Shown here: positions 15,847-23,506 of the stretch, in pieces
How the letters are laid out: each line of letters starts with the position of its first letter
Position numbering within the stretch: the stretch's first letter is position 1
DNA from: an uncultured Acidobacteriia bacterium
GTDB taxonomy: Bacteria > Acidobacteriota > Terriglobia > Bryobacterales > Bryobacteraceae
DNA: 48,222 bases
NCBI GenBank assembly: GCA_903923395.1
Contig: CAIXXM010000100.1
Location: 1 to 48,222 of the forward strand
Direction of reading: 5' to 3'
The notes under the pieces: generated by a model
What the model was told of the DNA's origin: nothing
Database searches by the model: none
What the model saw: the letters and a program-made list of their open reading frames with translations, nothing else
Made by a program: the position numbers and the translations under genes

Positions 15847-16364
15847 AGCTCCCGCTCCTCAATCACCAGTGCTGCTGCCTTGGGATCTTTTGCCCCAATC
15901 AGCTTCTGCTTTTCCGCGGTCAACATGAGGCGGTGTGGAATGCCGGTGGTATTCTCCCAGTTAAAGTTCCAGAGAAAGGCTTCCATGGATATCTTCTCGT
16001 TGCCGGGAAGACTGCCCAAGGAGTTCCCCGCTGTAAGCATTTGCTGCCGCATCTGCTCTTTCAGAACTTCCAGCTTCTTCAGCTTGCGCTCATGCAGGCG
16101 TGTCTTCTCTTCGGCGGTAATCGCGGGCCGGAACGGACTAACTCCCTGGGTGTAAATCAGGTTCACTTCAAACGTGACCACCACGCCGTAGCCATCCACA
16201 TAAGTGCCGCGCGCCGTGCCGAGAAGATCGTACGGGTCCTGCGTGGTTGTCCGGAAGGTATCGTTGAGACGGTTTTCGATCTCCATCAGCGACGTCCGCG
16301 AGACCTTGGGTTCGGAAGCCGCGAGGCAAAGTGCTGCGGTGAAAATCAGCAGGATACTTCTCAC
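15843..16364 (-). CDS. Exported protein of unknown function between anti-sigma factor and gspE
   Basis: 173 residues with a signal peptide (about 1-18, MRSILLIFTAALCLAAS). The mature part has a mixed start (DPYDLLGTARGTYVDGYGVVVTFEVNL), then a long charged helix (about 83-112) and a C-terminal segment with Trp-rich NFNWENTTG. I do not recognise a named family. The GTG start overlaps the anti-sigma stop (GTGA, 16361-16364) and the stop overlaps gspE (TTGA), so its synthesis is coupled to both. A periplasmic sensor for the sigma/anti-sigma pair or a T2SS accessory protein are both plausible. Confidence 0.82.
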   Translation of the reverse strand: MRSILLIFTAALCLAASEPKVSRTSLMEIENRLNDTFRTTTQDPYDLLGTARGTYVDGYGVVVTFEVNLIYTQGVSPFRPAITAEEKTRLHERKLKKLEVLKEQMRQQMLTAGNSLGSLPGNEKISMEAFLWNFNWENTTGIPHRLMLTAEKQKLIGAKDPKAAALVIEEREL

Positions 16365-16948
16365 TGTCCGGTCTCCCGGCTCATATCTGCCGAGGCCAGC
16401 ATGGTGTAACTGGAAAGCCGCTTTTGCATGACTTCAAAATTCTCCTGCACAGATACCATCAGCGCCTTCTGGCGGTCATCATACTTTTTCTCCACAGCGG
16501 CAAGTTCCAGTTGTGCCGCCCGCCGGTCCTGCTCACGGACAGCAGCCACCGCACGGTTCACTGCTTCTTCCACCTGTTTCGAAACATCAGGGTTCGCTGC
16601 GTGAACAACAGTCCGCACTTCCAGCGGACGGTGCCAGGCTGAATATCCGATGGCTGCCGCGAGCAGGCAGGCAGAAACGAAGGCGAGCTTTGCTCCCGAG
16701 TTCCAGATTCCCCGGAAGAATCTTACGGCGGGGGAGGGCTCAAATACTTTGTCTGAGACAAATGCGATCCGCTGCGGGATCTCACGATCCGGCACGATCC
16801 TGAGCGCGGCGGCCGTCAATTGCAACCGTTGCAGTTCCAGAGCGCACTCCCCGCATGCGGCGATGTGTTGTTCCACACTCCGCCTGCCCGCGGCATCGAG
16901 TTCCTCAAAGGCGAAATCCCGTACTAGTTCAATTCGTTCACAACTCAT
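16361..16948 (-). CDS. ZAS-type membrane anti-sigma factor
   Basis: 195 residues. The N-terminal zinc-binding anti-sigma domain has H28-x3-C32-x2-C35 (HIAACGEC), the motif that holds ECF sigma factors. One membrane helix at about 87-104 follows. The periplasmic part (about 118-180) is a long predicted coiled coil rich in Val/Ala/Glu/Lys heptads instead of a folded sensor domain. The ATG at 16948 shares ATGA with the sigma factor stop, the standard coupling for cognate pairs. Confidence 0.9.
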   Translation of the reverse strand: MSCERIELVRDFAFEELDAAGRRSVEQHIAACGECALELQRLQLTAAALRIVPDREIPQRIAFVSDKVFEPSPAVRFFRGIWNSGAKLAFVSACLLAAAIGYSAWHRPLEVRTVVHAANPDVSKQVEEAVNRAVAAVREQDRRAAQLELAAVEKKYDDRQKALMVSVQENFEVMQKRLSSYTMLASADMSRETGQ

Positions 16949-17496
16949 GCTCTGGCCCCTCCCGTCTTCACCGGTGCCAATTCCGTCTTCAATAAATCCA
17001 TGGCCGTGTAGAGGCGTGATTTCACTGTGGAAACCGGACATCCCAGAATGCCCGCGATTTCCTCAAACTTGAAACCCTCATAGACCTTCAACACCACCGC
17101 TTCGCGTTGATCGGGGTGGAGGCGTTCCAATGCCGCCGTCACTGCCAGCGACAGATCGGGCGCGAAGGAATGCGCCGCGGAAGTCGCCAGTACCCCGGAT
17201 TCTTCCAGATCCACTTCCGGTTTGTTCTTGCGCAGAAGCGAATACGCTTCGTTGTGAGCGATGCGGAACAGCCACGCGGGGAACCGCGCCGGGTCGTCCA
17301 GCTTCCGGATGTTCTGGTATGCCTTCAAAAACACGTCCTGACTCAGGTCCAAAGCATCGTCTGAGCGGTTGGTGAGGCGGAGCAGATAGTTATAGACACG
17401 CTTCTCCCAACGCGAAATGAGGAGGTTGAATGCCTCCACATCGCCTTTTTGGACGCGCGCAATCAGATCTGCGTCTTCCACCGCCCGGAAAATCAA
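16945..17496 (-). CDS. ECF (RpoE-like) sigma factor
   Basis: 183 residues. Region 2 (about 8-75) contains FNLLISRWEKRVYNYLLRL and DLSQDVFLKAYQNI, the DxxQ/DVF motif for -10 melting and core binding. Region 4 (about 125-175) has LHPDQREAVVLKVYEGFKFEEIA with the recognition helix STVKSRLYTAMDLL. The start is TTG at 17496 with AAGGAG 8 nt upstream; a GTG five codons in is the alternative. It heads the T2SS operon and probably directs transcription of part of it when released by the anti-sigma factor. Confidence 0.92.
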   Translation of the reverse strand: MIFRAVEDADLIARVQKGDVEAFNLLISRWEKRVYNYLLRLTNRSDDALDLSQDVFLKAYQNIRKLDDPARFPAWLFRIAHNEAYSLLRKNKPEVDLEESGVLATSAAHSFAPDLSLAVTAALERLHPDQREAVVLKVYEGFKFEEIAGILGCPVSTVKSRLYTAMDLLKTELAPVKTGGARA

Positions 17497-17636
17497 ACTC
17501 TGGCTCCTTGTCTTAGGACGCTGACGGCTTCGAAAAAGTCTGACAGAACGACTCCAAGTTTATGCCTAAAGGTATTTTCTCCCTCCGCCGATAGATCTGC
17601 AGCGGCCGTGTGCTGCAAGAAATTGGAGAGACATCA
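17497..17636 (+). promoter_or_regulatory. Divergent promoter region between sigma/T2SS operon and porin cluster
   Basis: 140 bp that must hold both the start of the 13-kb minus-strand operon and that of the plus-strand porin cluster. An imperfect palindrome, TTTATGCCTAAA (17559-17570), lies near its centre and could be an operator. No clear sigma70 or GGAAC-type ECF promoter was recognised. GGAGAG at 17625-17630 is the Shine-Dalgarno sequence of the porin gene. Confidence 0.4.
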
Positions 17637-18830
17637 TTGAAAGTATTCACGCGGTTCATCCTTACTGCGACTTTGGCAGCTGCCGCAGCGCAGGCACAGT
17701 TTAATTTTGAGCTGGGCAGTGCCCCGGTTCAGATTCACAGTTTCGGCTCGCAGGGCTTTGCGGCCTCGAACCAAAATAATTTTCTGACGATGAAGACCAG
17801 TCAGGGCAGCTTTTCGATGACGGACGGTGGTGCCAACGTCACCGTGAAGATCTCAGACCGCTTCCGGGTCGGCGCACAGATCTACGATTCCAATACCGGC
17901 GAAATCAATCATTGGCATCCGCAACTGGATTGGGCGCTGGCGGACTACAAGTTCAAGGACTGGTTTGGGATCCGCGGCGGCAAGGTGAAGACAACCCTGG
18001 GCCTTTTTAATGACACGCAGGATATGGAATTCCTGCACAACTGGGCATTGCTGCCGCAGTCTCTTTATCCCACGGATCTCCGCGACAACACGATTGCTCA
18101 TCTGGGCGGTGATATCTACGGTGACATCCAACTGCCGAAGGCGGGCAGCCTGAGCTATACGGCGTACGCAGGCAAGGGTGGCAATAACCGGCGGGGTGGC
18201 TACTATTACAACCTCGCCGATTCCGGCGCGCCGATCAATTCCTACTCCAACTACGTCTATGGGGGTGACCTCAAGTGGAATTCACGCGTACCCGGTTTGA
18301 TGACCGGCGTCTCCGTACTGCGCCGCAGTACATCGATCGTCGGCACCAGCCTGACGCCCTACGGTGGATTTCCCTACACTGCGGACAGCAGCCCCGCTGA
18401 GACCGTCACGGCAGTCTATGCGGATTATTCGAAAGACAAACTCCATCTCAACGCCGAATTCCGCAATGATGCAGACCATCTCAATATTGCTGTCCTCGGG
18501 CAACCTTCGCCGTTGGATGCGAGCACCAAGGGCTGGTTCGTCTCCGGTTCCTGGAAGCTGGCGCAGAAGCTGGAAGCCGGTGCTTACTATTCCGCCTTCT
18601 TGGTGGAACACAGCAGCACACCCAGTGACCCGGCGACGAAACACATTTATGACCGGGTCATTTCCGCGCGTTACGATTTCAACCGCATCTTCCACGTGAA
18701 GCTGGAGGGGCACTTTATGGATGGCTACGGCGATTACTACTCTGCCCATGGCTTCTATCTGCGCTCCAATCCCAGCGGTTTCAAGCCAACCACGAACATG
18801 CTGCTGCTCCGCACCGGCTTCAGTTTCTAG
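17637..18830 (+). CDS. Outer-membrane beta-barrel (porin-like) protein
   Basis: 397 residues. The signal peptide (about 1-20) ends in AAAQAQ, and the rest is alternating amphipathic strands rich in Tyr, Gly, Asp and Asn (VTVKISDRFRVGAQIYDSN, WALADYKFKDWFGIRGGKVK, ISARYDFNRIFHVKLEGHF). The protein ends in LLLRTGFSF, with the terminal Phe that serves as the Bam recognition signal. No hit to a specific porin family was recognised. The start is TTG at 17637 with GGAGAG 6 nt upstream. It is followed at 26 bp by a periplasmic-binding-like gene and then a chemoreceptor gene, suggesting uptake linked to sensing. Confidence 0.82.
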   Translation: MKVFTRFILTATLAAAAAQAQFNFELGSAPVQIHSFGSQGFAASNQNNFLTMKTSQGSFSMTDGGANVTVKISDRFRVGAQIYDSNTGEINHWHPQLDWALADYKFKDWFGIRGGKVKTTLGLFNDTQDMEFLHNWALLPQSLYPTDLRDNTIAHLGGDIYGDIQLPKAGSLSYTAYAGKGGNNRRGGYYYNLADSGAPINSYSNYVYGGDLKWNSRVPGLMTGVSVLRRSTSIVGTSLTPYGGFPYTADSSPAETVTAVYADYSKDKLHLNAEFRNDADHLNIAVLGQPSPLDASTKGWFVSGSWKLAQKLEAGAYYSAFLVEHSSTPSDPATKHIYDRVISARYDFNRIFHVKLEGHFMDGYGDYYSAHGFYLRSNPSGFKPTTNMLLLRTGFSF

Positions 18831-18856
18831 AGGTTCAGCAGAAAGAGGAATCCATC

Positions 18857-19270
18857 ATGAACAAAACTATTGTTCTTCTCGCCCTCGCGGTCTTTGCTTC
18901 GCCGGCTTTTGGCGGGGATGTCAAGGTCATCGCCAATTCGAGTGTGGCGGTTGCAGAGATCTCATCCGATGAGTTGAAGCGCGTTTTCCTGGGTACCAAA
19001 ACGTCACTGGCGGATGGCAGCCGGGTCGAACCTGTACTCGAAAAGGGAGGTGCTGCCCACAGTGTCTTCCTCAAGGAATATCTCGGCAAGACGGAAGACG
19101 CTTTGAGCACGTACTACCGGAGTCTCGTCTTCACAGGCAAAGGTTCGATGCCGAAGGTGCTCGCCTCCGATGCGGAAGTTGCCGCCTATGTCGCGAAGAC
19201 CAAAGGGGCTATCGGGTATGTCAGCGCCGGTGCGGTTGCTCCGGGAACCAAAACACTGGAAGTCAAATAG
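18857..19270 (+). CDS. Periplasmic PstS/PBP-like small binding protein
   Basis: 137 residues with a signal peptide (about 1-20, ending in AFGG). The mature 117 residues resemble half of a phosphate-type periplasmic binding fold: VKVIANSSVAVAEISSDELKRVFLG, a mid-region FLKEYLGKTEDALSTYYRSLVFTGKG and AKTKGAIGYVSAGA near the end, the last being a common PstS-family element. It is too short for a full two-lobe binding protein (usually 250+ residues). No ABC permease or ATPase is nearby. It probably delivers a ligand signal to the adjacent chemoreceptor. AGAGGA precedes the ATG. Confidence 0.75.
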   Translation: MNKTIVLLALAVFASPAFGGDVKVIANSSVAVAEISSDELKRVFLGTKTSLADGSRVEPVLEKGGAAHSVFLKEYLGKTEDALSTYYRSLVFTGKGSMPKVLASDAEVAAYVAKTKGAIGYVSAGAVAPGTKTLEVK

Positions 19271-19282
19271 AGGAACCTCGAA

Positions 19283-20719
19283 GTGAAGAAACTCAATATC
19301 ACGGTCAAGATCTGGCTGAGCGTCGGCGTATTCGCTACGGGTTACATCCTGGCGACCACGCTGGGGCAGATCCAGGCGCTGAAGACAGAAGCGGTTCTGC
19401 GGGAGGTGGCAGAGTCCCACTTCCCGGCCGCGCAGGGGTTGCAGGATGCCGACGCTGCCTTTCAGCGTGTCGTGAAGTCATTCGGGGATTCCGTGATGAC
19501 CCAGGATTCCTCCGCGCTCGACAAAGCAGCGGAAGATGGGCGTACTGCGATGCAAGGATTGGAGCGTGCCGCCAACGCACCGGGGCTTGACCCAGCACGG
19601 ACGGAATCGTACCGGACACTTTCGAACGGCGTGAGGCAGTATCTCGTCGATGCCAGAGAGCTTTACGGCAGCGTTCTCGCCAATCCGGCAGCCATGACTT
19701 CGGAAGCGCAGTCCAGAATGCGCGACTTGGCGACGAAAACAGACAAGCTCAAAACGACTCTTGCCGATTCCCGCTCCGCCGCTGCGGCGGACCTCCAGCA
19801 CAGTCTTTCCGCACTTCGGGAAAAATCCGTCTTCCAGCGGTCTCTGGCGCTGGGCGTATTCGTGACGACCATCCTGGTTTCTCTCATCATCGTGAACCTC
19901 ACGATCCAGCGTTCGATCACCGGCCCCATCAGACAAGTGATTCATGGCGTGGACCGGGCTGCGGGTCAGGCGAAATCGGCGTCAGAGCGGATGGCCAACG
20001 CCGGGGAAACCTCCGCCAACAATGCGCAGGAACAAGCGGCCTACATTCAAGAAACCTCCGCGTCCCTCGAGGAAATCTCCTGCACCACGCGTGCGAATGC
20101 GGACCGTGCCGTGGAAGCCGACCGGTTGATGCAGGAGGCGCGCCAAACCATGAGCAAGGCATCGCAGACGATGAGCCAGCTCAAGTACTCTATGAATGAA
20201 ATCTCGGAGTCCAGCCGTCAGGTTTCCGCTGTCTTGAAGAGCATTGATGAGATTGCTTTCCACACCAATATTCTGGCTCTGAATGCCGCGGTTGAGGCGG
20301 CCCGCGCGGGTACGGCGGGCTCCGGATTCAGCGTGGTGGCGGATGAAGTCCGGTCTCTGGCCGGCCGCGCCTCCGAAGCCGCGGGACGCAGCGCGGAGAT
20401 CATTGAAAAGACCATGTCCGATGTGACTCACGGCGTTGAACTCGCGGGTAGTGCTTTTGATGCTTTCCAGGGGGTTGCCTCCCGGATCTCCAGCTGCAGC
20501 GAGATGGCCACGCAAATTGCCGCAAGCAGCGATGAGCAGGCCAAGGGCATTTCCCACATTGGTACCGCGATCGTCAGAATGGAGAAAGTCACCCAGATGA
20601 ATGCGCAAAGTGCGCAGGAAACCGCTTCTACCGCGGCGGATCTCAAAGTCCAAATGCAGCACACCAGCCGCTTCATTGATGATCTGGTCGGCGTGGTGGG
20701 TTTGACCGCAGCGCGTTAG
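19283..20719 (+). CDS. Methyl-accepting chemotaxis protein with four-helix-bundle sensor
   Basis: 478 residues. TM1 is at about 10-28, an all-helical periplasmic sensor at about 30-185 (4HB-MCP type), TM2 at about 187-207, a short linker with little HAMP character, and a cytoplasmic signalling hairpin whose tip DEIAFHTNILALNAAVEAARAG (322-343) is the CheA/CheW contact. FHTNI replaces the common FQTNL. Methylation-helix regions on both sides are Glu/Gln/Ala-rich. The GTG start has AGAGGA upstream, the same Shine-Dalgarno sequence as the binding-protein gene 12 bp before. The stop interlocks with that of the amidase gene (4-bp overlap). Confidence 0.92.
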   Translation: MKKLNITVKIWLSVGVFATGYILATTLGQIQALKTEAVLREVAESHFPAAQGLQDADAAFQRVVKSFGDSVMTQDSSALDKAAEDGRTAMQGLERAANAPGLDPARTESYRTLSNGVRQYLVDARELYGSVLANPAAMTSEAQSRMRDLATKTDKLKTTLADSRSAAAADLQHSLSALREKSVFQRSLALGVFVTTILVSLIIVNLTIQRSITGPIRQVIHGVDRAAGQAKSASERMANAGETSANNAQEQAAYIQETSASLEEISCTTRANADRAVEADRLMQEARQTMSKASQTMSQLKYSMNEISESSRQVSAVLKSIDEIAFHTNILALNAAVEAARAGTAGSGFSVVADEVRSLAGRASEAAGRSAEIIEKTMSDVTHGVELAGSAFDAFQGVASRISSCSEMATQIAASSDEQAKGISHIGTAIVRMEKVTQMNAQSAQETASTAADLKVQMQHTSRFIDDLVGVVGLTAAR

Positions 20720-22131
20720 CGTGTAGCGGTCTTCTGCGCGGTTTCAAAGTGGCTGAGACTCTGCGAATACTGGGCGACACCCTTATACAGAGCTTCGGCC
20801 ACCTTCTGCCTGTACTCTGGTTTCCCCAGGTTTTTTTCGTCTTTGGTGTTGCTCAAAAAACCGATTTCTGCCAACACCGAGGGCATTGATGCACCGATCA
20901 ACACCACGAAGGGAGCCCGTTTGATGCCCCGGTCCCGCGCGACGGGGTTGTTCTTCGAAGCATTCGCGGCAATGGATTTCTCCACTTCCTGTGCGAAGAC
21001 CCGGCTCTCCTCGATTTTGTCGTTCAACGTGATCGACTTGATCAGATCTTTGAGTTCTCCAACGGCTTTGTCAGCCCCGGCATTTTCCCGGGCTGCGACT
21101 TCCAGTGCCGCCGCGGAGGAGGTGAAGTTGAGATAAAACGTCTCCGTCCCGGCCACTTCTCTGGCTGGCGAGGAGTTGGCGTGAATCGAAAGGAATAGAT
21201 CCGCCTTGGTCCGGTTCGCAATTTGGGTCCGTTCCTGGAGAGGTATAAACGTGTCGTCCGAGCGCGTCATCACCACTTCCGCGCCGAGCTTTTCCTGAAT
21301 CAACTTGGCAACCCGGAGTGCCACATCGAGAACAATGTCTTTCTCCCGACTTCCATTCGGCCCCAGCGTTCCCACGTCGTGGCCGCCGTGCCCGGCATCG
21401 ATGACGACCCGGTTGATCTTCAATCCCAGCGCCCGCGTCAAAGAAAGCGAAGGGTTTGATGCTCTGGTGGCCGTCACTGCAGTTGCACGCTTCGGCGGGG
21501 ATGTTGTCTCGGGATGGAAAGCCGGTACCGGAGCAGGACCGGTGTACGCGGGAACCGCAGGCACCGCATACGGCAACACAGTCAAAGACCGGAAGGGGTC
21601 CGGCAAGCGGGTCAACCCCACCGGGACAAGATTTGTGGCCACGACCGGCGGCGTAAAGCTCGCAATACTTCGATGCACACTGCCAGAACCAACAGGTTGC
21701 GCGACGAAAGTGGTGGTGGACATGCGTGTCGCGCCCGATCCGCCCCGGATTTCCACGACGAGCCGGTCCGGTCCGGTCAACTTGCTCGCAGTAAACGACG
21801 ACGCTGATTCCAGATCAAACACGATCCTGGTCGTTCCCGGTGCTGTTTCTGCAATTCGAAGCTGTTTAACCAGAGCATCGCCGATATTCTTCACCGCAAT
21901 CCGCTTGCCGTCGAATGATGGCACGGCACCGGCAATGTCAAAGAAGAGACGATCCGGGTTGGTCGCCCGGTCGGATTTGAATTCAAACGGGCCGGTCAAT
22001 TCAATCACCACCCGTGTCACGCCGGGGTTTGACCACGCTCTGGCACTTGTAACCTGAATTATGCCGGGCGCCGGGAGGGCGAACGCTGGCAGCATTCCAA
22101 TCAGTGCCAGTGCCCGCGTCATACCTCTCAT
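20716..22131 (-). CDS. N-acetylmuramoyl-L-alanine amidase with AMIN domain (AmiB/C type)
   Basis: Cleaves the amide bond between MurNAc and the stem peptide in the periplasm, usually at division. 471 residues: signal peptide (about 1-20), AMIN domain (about 25-130; TRVVIELTGPFEFKS, RLFFDIAGA) for septal targeting, a Pro/Thr-rich linker (about 135-235), and the Amidase_3 catalytic domain (about 240-455) with zinc ligands in VIDAGHGGHD and LFLSIHANS and the catalytic Glu in SVLAEIGFLSN. The start at 22131 is backed by AGGAG 4 nt upstream. It follows the transglycosylase gene by 7 bp, so the two wall hydrolases form an operon. Confidence 0.92.
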   Translation of the reverse strand: MRGMTRALALIGMLPAFALPAPGIIQVTSARAWSNPGVTRVVIELTGPFEFKSDRATNPDRLFFDIAGAVPSFDGKRIAVKNIGDALVKQLRIAETAPGTTRIVFDLESASSFTASKLTGPDRLVVEIRGGSGATRMSTTTFVAQPVGSGSVHRSIASFTPPVVATNLVPVGLTRLPDPFRSLTVLPYAVPAVPAYTGPAPVPAFHPETTSPPKRATAVTATRASNPSLSLTRALGLKINRVVIDAGHGGHDVGTLGPNGSREKDIVLDVALRVAKLIQEKLGAEVVMTRSDDTFIPLQERTQIANRTKADLFLSIHANSSPAREVAGTETFYLNFTSSAAALEVAARENAGADKAVGELKDLIKSITLNDKIEESRVFAQEVEKSIAANASKNNPVARDRGIKRAPFVVLIGASMPSVLAEIGFLSNTKDEKNLGKPEYRQKVAEALYKGVAQYSQSLSHFETAQKTATR

Positions 22132-22138
22132 GGGACTC

Positions 22139-22867
22139 CTATTGTGTCCGGTAGTAAACCTTGCCGTCTGCACCAACAGACGTTTGAATCGACTTCCGTG
22201 TTTCGGGTTCCGGCGTTTCCGCCACAGCGGCGGCTGCAATTCGCGTCTGCCGCTCCCTTGCCGCCTTCAAATTCTTCGCCACTTGATAAACGTAATTCCG
22301 GGTTTCCGCATAAGGTGGAATCCCGTGATACCGGGCCACCGCACTCTCGCCCGCGTTGTAAGCTGCGATCGTCTTCACATAATCGCCTTGGAAGTAATCC
22401 AGCAGGAACTTCAAATACTTCACACCACCGGTTACGTTCTCTCTCGGGTCGAAGACATTTCGAACCCCGAACCGCCTTGCCGTGGAAGGAATCAACTGCA
22501 TCATCCCCAGTGCTCCCTTGGGACTCACAGCCTTGGGGTTGTAATTGCTCTCGGCCCGGATCACCGAATGCACCAGAGACGCTTCCACACCGTGTTCCTC
22601 AGCAATTTCGTTGACGAGCGTTTCGATATCCGTCGACCCACTGCCGTGAACCGCAACGGTTTGGACTTCCTCACCCGGCTCCACCGTCTTGGCATCGCCA
22701 GCCGTCTTCGACTCCCCAACCACCCTGGGTTCCACCACAACACTGCGGACCAAACGCCCTGATTTCTCGTCAGCGCGGACCACGGACGTGACTCGCCTCG
22801 GCTCCGGGGTGTCCCCGTCTGCCGCAAAAAGCTGTGCCGCGACTAAGATTATAAAACAAAAACGCAC
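22139..22867 (-). CDS. Soluble lytic transglycosylase (SLT, family 1)
   Basis: The SLT domain lies in the C-terminal half: HSVIRAESNYNPKAVSPKGALG holds the catalytic Glu (AESNY), followed by MMQLIPSTARRFGV, a GGVKYLKFLL segment and KTIAAYNAG, all standard for MltE/Slt-type enzymes that cut the glycan between MurNAc and GlcNAc. About 100 residues of linker precede it. The GTG start at 22867 gives a signal peptide (RFCFIILVAAQLFAAD); an ATG at 22915 would add 16 residues and is also possible. Neither has a good Shine-Dalgarno sequence. The frame stays open further upstream into mobA on the other strand, which I treat as non-coding. Confidence 0.88.
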   Translation of the reverse strand: MRFCFIILVAAQLFAADGDTPEPRRVTSVVRADEKSGRLVRSVVVEPRVVGESKTAGDAKTVEPGEEVQTVAVHGSGSTDIETLVNEIAEEHGVEASLVHSVIRAESNYNPKAVSPKGALGMMQLIPSTARRFGVRNVFDPRENVTGGVKYLKFLLDYFQGDYVKTIAAYNAGESAVARYHGIPPYAETRNYVYQVAKNLKAARERQTRIAAAAVAETPEPETRKSIQTSVGADGKVYYRTQ

Positions 22868-22927
22868 TATAATGTTGCAGCCCGAGGCGGAGTCCCGCAG
22901 TCTTGATGCTACCATCAGATTGCCAAA

Positions 22928-23506
22928 ATGCCTTTGTTGATTGCAGGCTGGGTTCTCGCGGGTGGCAAGAGCAGCCGCATGGGCACCAACAAGGCATTGC
23001 TGTGGAACGAAGCCAAAATGCCGTTCCTTCAGCACGCGGCTTCTGTTCTCCAGTCCATCTCGCAAACAGTCCAGATCATCGGCGACCCTGCGATCTACCA
23101 CCCGCTTGGATTTGCCGCCATCCCGGATCTCCGCCCGTACTGCGGCCCTCTCGCTGGTATCGAGGCCGCTCTTTCCGCCACCACGGAGGACTGGAACGCC
23201 TTCCTCGCCTGTGATCTCCCCGGCGTCCGGGCCACGGTCTTCGAAGCTTTGCGCGACCTCCTCGATCCCGCCGCCGATGTGATTCTGCCGCAACATCCGG
23301 ACGGCCGTACCGAACCGCTCTGCGCGATCTACCACCGCCGCACGCTCCCCGCCATCCAGGCCGCGCTGGACTCCGGCAACCGCAAAGTCACTGACGTACT
23401 GCGTCCGCTCACGCTACGATACCTTCCAGTGGCCGATCCAAGCATTTTTCAGAATCTGAACACCCCGGCCGACCTGGAGTTCTATCTTGAGTCACGCCGC
23501 GCCTGA
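22928..23506 (+). CDS. mobA: Molybdenum cofactor guanylyltransferase MobA
   Basis: Transfers GMP from GTP to molybdopterin to make the bis-MGD form of the cofactor. 192 residues, nucleotidyltransferase fold. Residues 10-19, LAGGKSSRMG, followed by NKALL are the phosphate-binding loop; LRPYCGPLAGIEAAL and the metal-binding FLACDLPG (Asp) follow; late LNTPADL is the usual C-terminal motif. No other molybdenum cofactor gene is in the window. The 3' end overlaps the ABC ATPase gene by 20 bp. Confidence 0.92.
   Translation: MPLLIAGWVLAGGKSSRMGTNKALLWNEAKMPFLQHAASVLQSISQTVQIIGDPAIYHPLGFAAIPDLRPYCGPLAGIEAALSATTEDWNAFLACDLPGVRATVFEALRDLLDPAADVILPQHPDGRTEPLCAIYHRRTLPAIQAALDSGNRKVTDVLRPLTLRYLPVADPSIFQNLNTPADLEFYLESRRA

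Noticed and set aside
18857-19270. Full phosphate ABC transporter (pst) operon
   Set aside because: The binding protein is only half-length and no pstC, pstA or pstB gene is adjacent.
22868-22873. Perfect TATAAT as promoter of mobA
   Set aside because: No -35 element is present at 15-19 nt spacing, it overlaps the opposing start codon region, and AT-rich runs there give chance matches. It remains possible but is not supported enough to list.
22868-23335. Long N-terminal extension of the lytic transglycosylase
   Set aside because: It runs antisense through mobA, whose motifs are clear, and would bury the signal peptide.
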